Positions 16,088-25,496 of a stretch of DNA of 64,000 nt are shown here, one piece after another. The DNA lies in assembly GCA_965223355.1 (NCBI GenBank), contig CBDCWE010000003.1:2108001-2172000 (forward strand). Reading direction: 5' to 3'. Origin of the DNA: Tectiglobus sp965223355. GTDB taxonomy: Bacteria; Pseudomonadota; Alphaproteobacteria; Rhizobiales; Hyphomicrobiaceae. Every line of letters begins with the position of its first letter. Positions within the stretch are counted from its first letter, which is position 1. The notes beneath the pieces are model-generated. The model ran no database searches and was not told where the DNA came from. It worked only from the letters and a program-made list of their open reading frames with translations. The position numbers and the translations under genes were made by a program.

Positions 16088-16924
16088 GTGGGCAACAAGA
16101 ACAATCATAATCTCGCAACGAACAAGAATGCATCTGCTCGTTCCATCAAACATCACCCAATGGCGGGTGCAGCAGCCGTCACGGCAGCAATGGGTGCATT
16201 GTTGATGCTTGCGTCAGTCCCGCCGGCATCTGCCGCAGACTATTGGATCAAGGTCAAAGGCTCCGATTGCCAGATCTGGTCGGATGAAGCCGTTGACAGA
16301 ACCGATGTTGTGACGTGGTCCGGCGCTTGCAAGGACGGTAAGTCGACCGGAAAAGGCAAGCTGACCTGGACCAAGGGTGGCAAGCCCGCCGGTTCCTATG
16401 AGGGCTTCATGGACGGCGGCAAGTTAAACGGACTGGGTAAGGTCCAGCTGGTTGCAAAGGGCGGCACCATCGAAATCGAGGGCGCGTTCAAGGACGGCGA
16501 TCTCGACGGTGGCGGCCTGATCAAAGACGCCGACGGCAACATCTATGAGGGCGAGCTGAAAGACGGCAAGCCGCATGGTACCGGCTATCAGAAGATCGGC
16601 GATGAAGAGTACGTCGGCGCCTTTGTCGATGGCGAGCGTCACGGATTGGGCTTGGTGCTGGGCAAAACGACCGCCTATCTCGGAGAGCTGGACAAGGGTG
16701 TGGCGTCCGGCAGCGGTGTGCTCGAAGACGACCTGGGCGGCCGGTTTCACGGGCAATTTTCCAACAACATGCCGCACGGCTTCGGCACCTATGTTGCCAA
16801 GGACGGGGCCGTCTATCAGGGCCAGTTTGTCAAAGGCCAGGCGTCCGGCGCCATGCTGGTGCGATCATCCGGCACCGCCAAGGCTGTAGTTGAGACATGG
16901 AAGGATGGAAAGAAAGTCAAATGA
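16088..16924 (+). CDS. Secreted MORN-repeat protein
   Basis: 278 residues from GTG 16088, with GGAGGA ten bases upstream. A signal peptide ends near ASA (residues 47-49). A short domain with two cysteines (GSDCQIWSDEA, SGACKDGK) is followed by about seven MORN repeats from about residue 85 (YEGFMDGGKLNGLGKVQL, YEGELKDGKPHGTGY, FHGQFSNNMPHGFGTY). MORN proteins are usually cytoplasmic membrane-associated scaffolds in eukaryotes; here the protein should be periplasmic or extracellular. It is a close paralogue of the C-terminal part of the protein at 17450-19249, including the terminal ETWKDGKKVK. It overlaps the next gene by ATGA. Confidence 0.85.
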   Translation: MGNKNNHNLATNKNASARSIKHHPMAGAAAVTAAMGALLMLASVPPASAADYWIKVKGSDCQIWSDEAVDRTDVVTWSGACKDGKSTGKGKLTWTKGGKPAGSYEGFMDGGKLNGLGKVQLVAKGGTIEIEGAFKDGDLDGGGLIKDADGNIYEGELKDGKPHGTGYQKIGDEEYVGAFVDGERHGLGLVLGKTTAYLGELDKGVASGSGVLEDDLGGRFHGQFSNNMPHGFGTYVAKDGAVYQGQFVKGQASGAMLVRSSGTAKAVVETWKDGKKVK

Positions 16925-17229
16925 TCAAGCACGCAGGTTTGAATGTTCTCGCAAGTCTCGCATTGGCCGTTGGTATCATGGGTGCTGACATAACGATCGC
17001 ACCGCGCCCGGCTGCTGCCGATCCACTGGCCGGCGCCATTGGCGGTGCGATCTTTGGAGGTATTGTCGGGCGGGGCAGAGGTGCGGTCGCCGGAGCGATT
17101 ATCGGCGGTGTGGTTGGCGGAATTGCCCAAGACGAACGCCGTCGCCGCCGCTGGAAGCGGCACCGGGCGTATATGGACGGCTATCGGCGCGGCTACCATC
17201 ACGGCTACCGGCGCGGTTACTACGACTGA
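16921..17229 (+). CDS. Glycine-zipper protein with Tyr/Arg/His-rich tail
   Basis: 102 residues from ATG 16921, which overlaps the stop of the MORN gene (ATGA), so translational coupling is likely. A signal peptide (ends near AAADP) is followed by a glycine-zipper segment (GAIGGAIFGGIVGRGRGAVAGAIIGGVVGG, written here only to show its pattern in parts: GAIGGAIFGG and GAIIGGVVGG). The tail is rich in Arg, His and Tyr (YRRGYHHGYRRGYYD). Glycine zippers typically pack in or on membranes. The function is unknown; the neighbours suggest an envelope role. Confidence 0.75.
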   Translation: MIKHAGLNVLASLALAVGIMGADITIAPRPAAADPLAGAIGGAIFGGIVGRGRGAVAGAIIGGVVGGIAQDERRRRRWKRHRAYMDGYRRGYHHGYRRGYYD

Positions 17230-17449
17230 TGGGACACTGACGGACATTGACGGACACTGATGGGGCGACGTAACGATCGAACCGTTACGACGAGGTGACT
17301 GACATCAAAGGCGGTGGTGGCGCGCATTCGATGTCACGTTCGTGATGATCGAGCGGCGGCCAGTCGCGGTCCAACGTCGCCGATTGCGGAACATTGATTT
17401 TTACAGGTGGCACTGCTTATTGCACGAGCGGTGCAAACGGGAGGTGCTC

Positions 17450-19249
17450 GTGACTTCTGGTTGGACTCGCAATCTTTCGGCCGTCGTGGCCGGTGCGGCT
17501 TGCATCACGATTTCGTTCGCCAGCGCATTTGCCCAATCGCCGACCTGCGGTGAGAAATATCGGGTCAAGGCGGGCGATACGTTAAGCAAGCTCGCGCGCA
17601 AGGTCTATGGCGACGGCAACAAGTGGACGTTGCTCTACTATGCCAATCAACAGACGATCGGGAAAAATCCGTCCCTGCTCTATCAGAATATCGATCTCAG
17701 TCTGCCCTGTCTGGAAACCGCGACAGTTGGCGTTAGGACCGCCGCCAGTTCTGCCGCGCAACGCGCATCGGGCAAAATTCGCCTTCTCACCGGCGCCGAC
17801 TTCCCGCCGTTTACCGATCGCGTCTCGCCGAACGGCGGCGTCATAACGGATCTTGTGACCACGGCTCTGAGACGCAGCTATACCGGAAAGGAAACGGAGA
17901 CCTTCAAGGTCAGCTGGGTCGATCAGTGGTCGAAGCATCTCAATCCATTGCTTTCAACAAACAAGTTCGACTTGGGTTTTCCGTGGTCGAAGCCGAAATG
18001 TGCCGAGTACAACAAGCTTGATGATCCGGCGAAACTGCGCTGCGACAACTTCGTTTTCTCCAAGCCGGTTTTCCAGGTGCTGGTGGTGTTTTTCGCGCGC
18101 AAGGACTCTGATTTCAAATTCAACACGGCATCCGATGTTGAAGGCCGCAGACTTTGTCGTCCCGCCGGTTATGCAACGTTTGATTTGGACGAAAGCGGGC
18201 GCAACTGGGTTCGCGACAACAAGGTGACGCTGGTTCAGCCCGAAACCGTGCCCGATTGCTTCCAGTTGCTGATCGACAACAAGGTCGACGCGGTCGCTCT
18301 CAACGAGTTTACGGGTTGGAGCGTCATTCGCCGCCTCGGTTTTGGCGACCGCGTGCGAACGCTCGACCGACCGATTACGCTCGCGGACATGCACGTCATC
18401 GCCGCCAAGAGCAATCCGCGTGCAGGCGCCTTGATCAAGCATGTCAATCAGGCCCTCGACAACCTGCGCAAGTCCGGGGCGTATCGAGAGATCGTGCAGG
18501 AGCACATCGCATATAACTGGAAGAAGGCCCAGGCCAAGCCGGCGGTGCAGACGCCCGTACAGTCCTATTGGCTGACGGATAAGACGTCCGGCTGCCAGGT
18601 CTGGTCGGATGAAGCTCCAAGCGCGGCAGAAACCGTGACGTGGACCGGCCCTTGCAGTGTTGGGCGCGCGGAAGGTCGTGGCAAACTGACTTGGATGCGA
18701 GATGGTAAGAACGTTCTGACTTACGACGGCGTCATGCTTGCCGGCAAGCTCAACGGGCAGGGGGTGTTGGAGTTCAACGTCGAAGGTGGCGTTGACCGCC
18801 TGGAAGGTGTTTTCCGAGATGGCGATGTTAGCGGCGGGATTTTGTACAAGAGCGCGGCCGGCGATCTTTTTGAGGGCGGGTTCGAGAACGGCAAACCGCA
18901 CGGCCTGGGCTACGAGAAGGCCGGCGACGAAGAGTTCACCGGGCAATTCGTCCGCGGCGTGCGGCAAGGGCTCGGAACATTGATCGGGAAAACGTCAGCC
19001 TATGTCGGAGAATTCGAAAATAATCAGGCTTCAGGCAGTGGGCTGCTGGAGGACGTGCAGGAGGGTCGCTACCACGGCCAGTTCCGAAACGGCAAGCCAC
19101 ACGGTTTTGGGACCTATATCACCAAGGACGGCAAGGCATACCATGGCCGGTTCAAGAATGGCAAAGCCGACGGTCAATTCCTGGTGCTCGCTAAAGGCAG
19201 TAAAGCGTTCGCAGCCGAAACTTGGAAGGACGGCAAGAAGGTGAAGTGA
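17450..19249 (+). CDS. LysM - solute-binding family 3 - MORN fusion protein
   Basis: 599 residues from GTG 17450, placed five bases after GGGAGG; the open frame reaches back to 17342. A signal peptide (residues 1-28) is followed by a LysM domain (36-85, YRVKAGDTLSKLARKVYGDG), a periplasmic binding protein fold of family 3 (about 108-352, IRLLTGADFPPFTDR to YREIVQEHIAYNW), and a C-terminal domain (371-599). The last is paralogous to the secreted MORN protein: cysteine pair GCQVWSDEA/GPCSVG, then MORN repeats. LysM suggests peptidoglycan binding, the SBP part ligand sensing. The combination is unusual. Confidence 0.85.
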   Translation: MTSGWTRNLSAVVAGAACITISFASAFAQSPTCGEKYRVKAGDTLSKLARKVYGDGNKWTLLYYANQQTIGKNPSLLYQNIDLSLPCLETATVGVRTAASSAAQRASGKIRLLTGADFPPFTDRVSPNGGVITDLVTTALRRSYTGKETETFKVSWVDQWSKHLNPLLSTNKFDLGFPWSKPKCAEYNKLDDPAKLRCDNFVFSKPVFQVLVVFFARKDSDFKFNTASDVEGRRLCRPAGYATFDLDESGRNWVRDNKVTLVQPETVPDCFQLLIDNKVDAVALNEFTGWSVIRRLGFGDRVRTLDRPITLADMHVIAAKSNPRAGALIKHVNQALDNLRKSGAYREIVQEHIAYNWKKAQAKPAVQTPVQSYWLTDKTSGCQVWSDEAPSAAETVTWTGPCSVGRAEGRGKLTWMRDGKNVLTYDGVMLAGKLNGQGVLEFNVEGGVDRLEGVFRDGDVSGGILYKSAAGDLFEGGFENGKPHGLGYEKAGDEEFTGQFVRGVRQGLGTLIGKTSAYVGEFENNQASGSGLLEDVQEGRYHGQFRNGKPHGFGTYITKDGKAYHGRFKNGKADGQFLVLAKGSKAFAAETWKDGKKVK

Positions 19250-19817
19250 GCTGCCCGACATTACTGCGCGATCTGGTGGTCCGGAACAAGCGCTTGATGG
19301 CCGGGCATTGCCGGGCGGAGATCGTCCGGCGTTCGTCACGCCGGACCACATCGAGCGGCGTGTTTCGCCTGGCTTGTTGTGCATGGGGTCTGCGTGCCGA
19401 CCGCGGGCCGGTGAAGCGATCGGGCGGGGCGATTCGCCAGCGCCGACCGCCATCGCGGCATGGCCTTGCCGCCGTCGTTTAAGCGGCAGCCGGCCGCCCC
19501 GCTTGTAATTCCAGCCCAGCTATGAATTGAGGCACTTCATGGGCTTGAGGCGGGCGAGCCTGGCAGGCGCGGTGCGGGCAATAATCACCGCCGGCTCGGC
19601 AACCGAGAAAACGACTGCTTCATATCAGTTTGTGATGACCTGCTCGGCCCACTGAGCGACATCCGACCAACAGCCGCGGGGCGGTACCGTGGGCCCGCCT
19701 TCGGCGGAAATGATCCGGTCGATACTGACACGGCGATTGGTTTTGACGTTGGTCAATTTTCATGCCGTGCAGATCTGCTCTTGTTGGGGCATGACTGCGC
19801 TAAGAAAAGCTAGCACC
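19250..19817. other. Intergenic region, no feature seen
   Basis: About 570 bases between the LysM-SBP-MORN gene and the APH-AAA gene. Open frames here have no protein-like composition. I see no strong hairpin, repeat or family A/B copy. Confidence 0.4.
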
Positions 19818-21386
19818 ATGACCACCGGAGCCGAGCCGATTGACCAATCCGAAGTCATCGCATTTTTGAATGAGACTTGCCGGCTCGGCGCTGCAGCCGG
19901 TGGCGTGGTGCGATTTGAGACACATGGCGCGCTGGTTTTTCTAACCGGCAATCGCGCCTACAAGCTCAAGCGAGCCGTCAACTATCCCTACATGGATTTT
20001 TCAACGCTCGAAAAGCGCAAACAGGCCTGCCATAACGAGATCGCACGAAACAAGCGTGCAGCCCCGGATATCTATCTCGGTGCGGTGCCGATTACGAGAA
20101 CGGCGGATGGTAGTCTTGCTATTGGCGGGGACGGCGAGATCGTCGATTGGCTCGTTGCAATGCGGCGCTTCGAGCAGGACGGATTATTCTCCAATCTCGC
20201 GCACAACGATCAACTGGACAGCGCGTTGATGGAGCCCCTCGCCGAGGCCATCGCGGACTATCACGCAAAGGCCGAGCACCATGTCAGCATGGATGGCGAT
20301 GATCGGCTCGCCGAGGTCGTGTCGCAGGTCGCGAAGGCCTTGCTGTATGGCGATGGGACGTTGGGCCTCGGCGATGTCCGGCACTTTGCGGGACGGGTCG
20401 TCAATGTGCTCAATGCCCAATCGCAATTGCTCAAAACACGTTCGGCGCGCGGCTGTGTGCGCCTGTGTCATGGCGATCTGCACTTGCGCAATATTGTCCT
20501 GATTGACGGCCAACCGGTGCTGTTCGATGCCCTGGAGTTCGATGACCGACTGGCAACGATCGATGTTCTCTATGATCTGGCGTTCCTGTTGATGGACCTT
20601 TGGCAGTGCGGTCTCAAGCACCACGCCAATCTGTGCTTCAACAATTATGCGGCTCGGGCCATACCGACCGAAGCGTTGAGCGGACTGGCGGCATTGCCGT
20701 TGTTTGCGGCAGTCCGGGCGGCGGTCCGGGCGATGGTCGCCGTCGACCGCGCTCGAACCAGTGCGATGCAACGAGGCGATGGCGGCGATGATCGTCAGGA
20801 AGCGAGGCGCTATTTGAGCTTTGCCGATCAGGTATTGGCGTCGACCGCGCCAAGACTGATTGCCATCGGCGGGGTTTCCGGTACCGGCAAGTCGACTGTT
20901 GCAGCAGCGGTGGCACCGGACGTCGGCCAGATGCCGGGGGCTCTGCACTTGCGCAGCGACGTCGAGCGCAAGCTGATGTTTGGTGCCCGACCAACGGAAC
21001 GGTTGCCGGCCCAGGCCTACACTGATGCAGCTTCGGACAGCGTTTATCGTCGCCTGTGCACGCGTGCCGAAACAGCGCTCAACGCCGGTCATTCGGTGAT
21101 TGTTGACGCCGTGTTCACCAAACCCCATCACCGCCGGTGGATTGAGCAAATCGCCAAGCGCTGCGGTGTGCCCTTTTCCGGGGTGTGGTTGGAAGCGCCT
21201 GAAACGCAGTTGATTGACCGTGTTTCACGACGCACCGGCGATGCATCCGATGCCGATGCGGCGGTTGTGCGCCATCAGCTTGCCGCGCGTTCGGAGGTTA
21301 CCTGTTGGATGCACGTCGATGCCGCTGCTGAGCGCAGCACAGTCGCCCACCATGTTGCCGACCACATCGCGGCGTTCGTCCGCTAG
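19818..21386 (+). CDS. APH-like plus P-loop kinase fusion
   Basis: 522 residues from ATG 19818 (MTTGAEP); upstream in-frame starts at 19791 and 19689 exist. The N-terminal half is an aminoglycoside-phosphotransferase/choline-kinase-like domain with the catalytic loop HGDLHLRN (218-225) and the metal-binding region DALEFDD (237-243). The C-terminal half is an AAA_33/zeta-toxin-like P-loop kinase with Walker A GGVSGTGKST (351-360). The two-kinase layout is known in proteobacteria, but its substrate is not. It stands alone and converges with ilvE. Confidence 0.82.
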   Translation: MTTGAEPIDQSEVIAFLNETCRLGAAAGGVVRFETHGALVFLTGNRAYKLKRAVNYPYMDFSTLEKRKQACHNEIARNKRAAPDIYLGAVPITRTADGSLAIGGDGEIVDWLVAMRRFEQDGLFSNLAHNDQLDSALMEPLAEAIADYHAKAEHHVSMDGDDRLAEVVSQVAKALLYGDGTLGLGDVRHFAGRVVNVLNAQSQLLKTRSARGCVRLCHGDLHLRNIVLIDGQPVLFDALEFDDRLATIDVLYDLAFLLMDLWQCGLKHHANLCFNNYAARAIPTEALSGLAALPLFAAVRAAVRAMVAVDRARTSAMQRGDGGDDRQEARRYLSFADQVLASTAPRLIAIGGVSGTGKSTVAAAVAPDVGQMPGALHLRSDVERKLMFGARPTERLPAQAYTDAASDSVYRRLCTRAETALNAGHSVIVDAVFTKPHHRRWIEQIAKRCGVPFSGVWLEAPETQLIDRVSRRTGDASDADAAVVRHQLAARSEVTCWMHVDAAAERSTVAHHVADHIAAFVR

Positions 21387-21587
21387 TGGTCTCAATCACC
21401 TAAAATGGCGCATTGAGATGCGCTGCCCTGGTTCGTGAGCAGGCCCGGTTCGTGAGCAGGAAGGCGTACCAAAGCATAGCGTGCGCTATGTGTGACCGGT
21501 GCGGTTGCAACCTGTCATGGTTACAACCCGAATTGGCCCGACCGCAATTGACGCCGGCCGCGATGGTTTGGCGCCCGCTACGACTGT

Positions 21588-21604
21588 CGGGCGCTTGGCG
21601 CCCG
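21588..21604 (-). terminator. Hairpin after ilvE
   Basis: Perfect 7-bp stem CGGGCGC/GCGCCCG with a 3-base loop, nine bases beyond the ilvE stop on its strand. There is no clear U-run, so intrinsic termination is uncertain. Confidence 0.4.
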
Positions 21605-21612
21605 GCCAGCAC

Positions 21613-22512
21613 CTACTCGGCGGCCACGACCGATTTGTCGGGCTGCACTTCGGCCATGTAGTCGCGCAGCAGCGTTTCGCAAATGCGACCCGGCTGGAAC
21701 ATGTACTCGCCAATCTCCTTGATCGGGGTCACCTCCGCGGCAGTGCCGACCAAGAAACACTCGTTAAACTCGTTGAGTTCGTCCGGCAAAATCACCCGGT
21801 CGATGCACTTGTAGCCGCGCCTGTTGGCGAGTTCGATGATCGTCCTGCGGGTGATGCCGTCGAGAAAGCAATCCGGCGTCGGCGAATGAAGCTCGTCACC
21901 TTTGACGAAGAAGATGTTGCCGCTGGTGCATTCGGCAATGTGACCGCGCCAGTCCAACATCAAGGCTTCGGCATAGCCCGCTTTTTCCGCGCGATGCTTT
22001 TCGATTGTCCCGATCATGTAGAGCCCGGTCGCCTTGGTGCATGCCGGCGCCGTGGCCGGATCGGGGCGACGGTACTTGGCCCATGCCACTCGGATGCCTT
22101 TGAGCCGCTCTTCCTCCGGGAAATATGCGCCCCAGTCCCAGACCGCGATGGCAAGATTGATCTTGGTTGCCTGCGCGGAGATACCCATCATTTCACTGCC
22201 GCGCCAGGCGATCGGACGGACATAGCAATCGACCAGGTTGTTGGCCGCCACGACCTGACGACAGGCTTCGTCGATCTCTTCGACCGAATAAGGAATCTCG
22301 AAGTCCAGAGCCCGGGCGCCGTCGACCAGCCGCTGCGAATGCTCGGTCAACTTGAAAATCACACCGTTGTAGGCGCGTTCGCCTTCGAATACGGCACTGG
22401 CATAGTGCAGGCCGTGGCTCAGCAGATGCACCCTTGCATCGCGCCAGGGCACCAGTTCGCCGTTATACCAAATCAGCCCGTCACGGTCGTCAAAAGGCAT
22501 TAGCTCAGCCAT
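21613..22512 (-). CDS. ilvE: Branched-chain amino acid aminotransferase
   Basis: 299 residues, normal for class IV PLP transaminases. It interconverts Val, Leu and Ile with their 2-oxo acids. The PLP lysine is Lys160 in the CTKATGLYMIG stretch. HGLHYASAVFEGERAY near residue 35 and ECTSGNIFFVKGDEL are the family's substrate and cofactor motifs. The ATG at 22512 starts MAELMPFDDRDGLIWYNG. It is divergent from the MarR gene; this ilvE-MarR-OmpR-EnvZ layout occurs in other alphaproteobacteria. Confidence 0.95.
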   Translation of the reverse strand: MAELMPFDDRDGLIWYNGELVPWRDARVHLLSHGLHYASAVFEGERAYNGVIFKLTEHSQRLVDGARALDFEIPYSVEEIDEACRQVVAANNLVDCYVRPIAWRGSEMMGISAQATKINLAIAVWDWGAYFPEEERLKGIRVAWAKYRRPDPATAPACTKATGLYMIGTIEKHRAEKAGYAEALMLDWRGHIAECTSGNIFFVKGDELHSPTPDCFLDGITRRTIIELANRRGYKCIDRVILPDELNEFNECFLVGTAAEVTPIKEIGEYMFQPGRICETLLRDYMAEVQPDKSVVAAE

Positions 22513-22686
22513 GGCACGATTCCTCGCTCGAAGTTGTGGAGTTTACGGCCTAATCTCTATTGTATCTGGTTTCCGATTTCGCCGGCCGTGTGCAAGTGTC
22601 AAAGCGGCTTGTGACTTGCCGCCAAACATGGCAAAGGCTGACGAAATACCTTGTCACGCGTACCAACAGACGCCAGATATGTCAAC

Positions 22687-23262
22687 ATGGCTGACATAAA
22701 TTCCGTTTCTCCCACCAACGCATCGGGTTGTCGCGAGCCGGCGCACCACCAGCGCGGCTGCGAGGGCACGCGCGAGGACATTGACGCCGGGCATATCGCC
22801 TACGTTGAATTGCTGTTCTTCGCCTACCGAGATTTTACCGGCGAAGCTGATACTCTGCTTGATGCCTTCGGTTTCGGGCGGGCGCACCATCGCGTGCTTC
22901 ACTTTGTGCATCGCAATCCCGGCCTTAAGGTGGCCGATCTGCTCGAGATCTTGAATATCACGAAGCAGAGCCTGGCCCGCGTGCTCAAGCAGCTTGTCGA
23001 CGATGGCTTCATCGAACAGCGCGCCGGGGCAGCAGACAGGCGGCAAAGACTGTTAAATGTTACCGAGAGCGGGAGATCGCTTGCTCTCAAGCTGGCAGAA
23101 TTGCAAACTGAGAGGATCAAAGCCGCACTTGATGTGGCAGGTCCTGAGGCGCGCGATGCCGTTTCACGGTTTTTGCTGGCGATGGTGTCGCCGGGCGATC
23201 GCTCAAGAGTGATTGAACTGATCAACGAGTTGGACATCAGTTGCTTGGACGACAACGAGTAG
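22687..23262 (+). CDS. MarR-family regulator (PetP-like)
   Basis: 191 residues from ATG 22687 (MADINSV); the frame opens at a TTG at 22651. The winged helix lies at about 75-150 (LKVADLLEILNITKQSLARVLKQLVDDGFIEQ, here in brief), including the D-R wing residues AADRRQRLL. MarR proteins are dimeric repressors that respond to small ligands. The stop is ten bases before a response-regulator gene. A MarR/OmpR-type pair in this order resembles petP-petR of Rhodobacter; I treat that as likeness, not proof. Confidence 0.87.
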   Translation: MADINSVSPTNASGCREPAHHQRGCEGTREDIDAGHIAYVELLFFAYRDFTGEADTLLDAFGFGRAHHRVLHFVHRNPGLKVADLLEILNITKQSLARVLKQLVDDGFIEQRAGAADRRQRLLNVTESGRSLALKLAELQTERIKAALDVAGPEARDAVSRFLLAMVSPGDRSRVIELINELDISCLDDNE

Positions 23263-23272
23263 GACGCTGTAA

Positions 23273-23986
23273 GTGGATATGACCGGCCGCAACGGCGAGG
23301 CAAACGGTCTGCCGGACAATGCCCCGCATGCGCTTGTCGTGGACGACGACCGGCGGATCAGAGATTTGCTGACGCGCTACCTCATGAACAATGGTATCCG
23401 CGTCACCCCGGCTGCCGATGCCGCGGCGGCGCGGGCGGCAATGAAGGGGCTGACCTTCGATGTCATCGTGCTCGACGTCATGATGCCCGGGGAGAGCGGG
23501 CTCGAACTGGCGCGCGCACTCAAGACCGGTTCGACGATACCGATCTGTATGCTGACGGCGCAATCCGATGCGGATGCGCGTATCGAAGGGTTGGAAGCCG
23601 GGGTTGATGATTATCTGCCCAAGCCGTTCGAGCCTCGTGAATTGTTGCTGAGACTGCAAAACATCCTGCGGCGCGGCCAGACGCCGGGAACCAGCGAAGA
23701 GATCCGGATGGGCGAGCTGGTCTTCCACTGCGAGCGCGGTGAGTTGCGCCGCGGCAAAGAAACACTGAAACTCACCGAACGCGAACGCGACCTCCTCAAG
23801 CTCTTTGCGCAGCGACCCGGTTCGCCAATTCCAAGGCATGAGTTGAGCAACGATGATGCGACGGGAAGCGAGCGGGCGATTGACGTTCAAATCAACCGAC
23901 TTCGCCGAAAAATTGAGGCCGATCCCTCGAATCCGGTCTATCTTCAAACGGTGCGCGGTAAGGGCTACATCCTTTATACCGACTAG
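23273..23986 (+). CDS. OmpR-family response regulator (PetR-like)
   Basis: 237 residues from GTG 23273, with AGGA eight bases upstream; ATG 23279 is in frame. The receiver domain (about 18-130) has the acidic pair VVDDD, phospho-acceptor Asp68 (VIVLDVMMPG) and the switch lysine in DDYLPKPFEPREL. A winged-helix OmpR DNA-binding domain follows (about 143-236, AIDVQINRLRRKIE and VRGKGYILYTD). It is paired with the histidine kinase 34 bases downstream, and with the MarR gene upstream. Confidence 0.92.
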   Translation: MDMTGRNGEANGLPDNAPHALVVDDDRRIRDLLTRYLMNNGIRVTPAADAAAARAAMKGLTFDVIVLDVMMPGESGLELARALKTGSTIPICMLTAQSDADARIEGLEAGVDDYLPKPFEPRELLLRLQNILRRGQTPGTSEEIRMGELVFHCERGELRRGKETLKLTERERDLLKLFAQRPGSPIPRHELSNDDATGSERAIDVQINRLRRKIEADPSNPVYLQTVRGKGYILYTD

Positions 23987-24020
23987 CTGAACCAGTTTGG
24001 GTAAGCAGGCGAATGATCCG

Positions 24021-25472
24021 ATGGTTGCCACGGACAACACGGAACACGGCAAAGTCCGGCTCTCCTGGCCGCCCACGGCTGATCAGGTCCGCGACCTTGC
24101 AGGGTTAGCTCGCGATCGGGCCGCGAAACTTTTGCGATGGTGGCATCGCCGCCTCGTCGATGCCTTACCCAAGGGCCTTTATACTCGCGCCCTGATCATT
24201 ATCATTGCGCCGATCGTGCTGCTCGAAGGTGTCGTCGCCTTCATCTTCATGGAGCGCCACTGGCAAGCTGTGACGCGGCGGCTGTCAGAGGCGACAGCGC
24301 GCGATGTCGCAGCCGTCGTTGAACTCTACAAGGGTTATGAGAAAAAGGACAAATACGGCTCCCTGGTCAGCCTCGCCCGCGACCGGCTCAACCTGCAGGT
24401 CCAGGTGCTGCCGGCCGGCGACTTACCAACGGTGCAGCCGAAGCCGTTCTTTTCACTGCTCGATAAGACGCTGTCCAACGAAATCCGGGCGCGGATCAAG
24501 GATACGCCGTTCTGGATCGATACCGTCGGCGACTCCGATCATGTCGAGATCAAGATCAAGCTGGAGACGGCAATCTTGAGTTTCGTTGCCCAGCGCAGCC
24601 AGACCTATGCATCAAACTCGCATATCTTCTTGATCTGGATGGTGGTGACCTCGGTTGTGTTGCTGACCGTTGCCATCTTGTTTTTGCGCAACCAGATCCG
24701 GCCGATCCTGCGCCTTGCCAATGCTGCTGATGCGTTTGGTAAGGGCCGGCCATTTCCAGACGATTTCGAGCCCAAAGGCGCTCGCGAAGTGCGTCTTGCC
24801 GCCGTTGCTTTCCTGGAAATGCGCGACCGCATCACTCAGCATGTCGACCAGCGCACTGCCATGCTTGCTGGCGTCAGCCACGACCTGCGAACCGTTTTAA
24901 CGCGCTTCAAACTCGAATTGGCGCTGCTTGGTGACAGTCCCGAAGTCCAAGCGCTCGAGTGCGACGTCCACGAAATGCAGCATATGCTGGAAGAGTATCT
25001 TTCGTTCGCCCGGGGAGACGAGGGCGAGGAGGCGGCGCCGACGCCGTTGCGTGAGCTGATCGAAGAGATTTGCAAACAGCAGCAGGTCCTCGGTGCCGAG
25101 ATCAAGTTCATGCAAAGCAAGCGACGACGTGAACTGATGGTGCCGCTCAAGCGCCAGGCCTTCAAACGCGCGCTCACGAACTTGGTCAGCAATGCCGCGC
25201 GCTTCGGAAACACGGTCGTCATCCGTGCCGCAAAGGCGCGAAAGTGGGTCATCGTCGAAGTCGAAGACGATGGCCCGGGTATTCCCGAGCAGGAGCGCGA
25301 AAACGTGTTCCGCCCGTTTTACCGCCTCGATCATGCTCGCAACCAAAACACCGGAAACTCCGGCCTCGGGCTCGCCATCACCCGCGATATCGCGCGCAGT
25401 CACGGCGGCGATGTCACGCTTGGGCGCAGCTCGATGGGGGGCGCCAGGGCGGTCATCAAAATACCGCTGTAG
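24021..25472 (+). CDS. EnvZ-type sensor histidine kinase
   Basis: 483 residues from ATG 24021; a TTG at 23997 would add eight. Transmembrane helices at about 53-76 and 200-222 enclose a periplasmic sensor loop of about 120 residues. A HAMP (about 223-275), the H-box with His287 (AGVSHDLRTVLTRFKL), an N-box (NLVSNAARFG), G1 (VEDDGPGIPEQE) and G2 (NSGLGLAITRDIARSHGG) follow. The residue after HDLRT is Val where EnvZ has Pro. It should phosphorylate the adjacent regulator. The signal is unknown. Confidence 0.92.
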   Translation: MVATDNTEHGKVRLSWPPTADQVRDLAGLARDRAAKLLRWWHRRLVDALPKGLYTRALIIIIAPIVLLEGVVAFIFMERHWQAVTRRLSEATARDVAAVVELYKGYEKKDKYGSLVSLARDRLNLQVQVLPAGDLPTVQPKPFFSLLDKTLSNEIRARIKDTPFWIDTVGDSDHVEIKIKLETAILSFVAQRSQTYASNSHIFLIWMVVTSVVLLTVAILFLRNQIRPILRLANAADAFGKGRPFPDDFEPKGAREVRLAAVAFLEMRDRITQHVDQRTAMLAGVSHDLRTVLTRFKLELALLGDSPEVQALECDVHEMQHMLEEYLSFARGDEGEEAAPTPLRELIEEICKQQQVLGAEIKFMQSKRRRELMVPLKRQAFKRALTNLVSNAARFGNTVVIRAAKARKWVIVEVEDDGPGIPEQERENVFRPFYRLDHARNQNTGNSGLGLAITRDIARSHGGDVTLGRSSMGGARAVIKIPL

Positions 25473-25496
25473 CGGCTGAGATCGCGGGCCGCAAGG

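Noticed and set aside
23237..24076. Minus-strand 279-residue frame
   Set aside because: Antisense to the OmpR-type gene, which has clear motifs.
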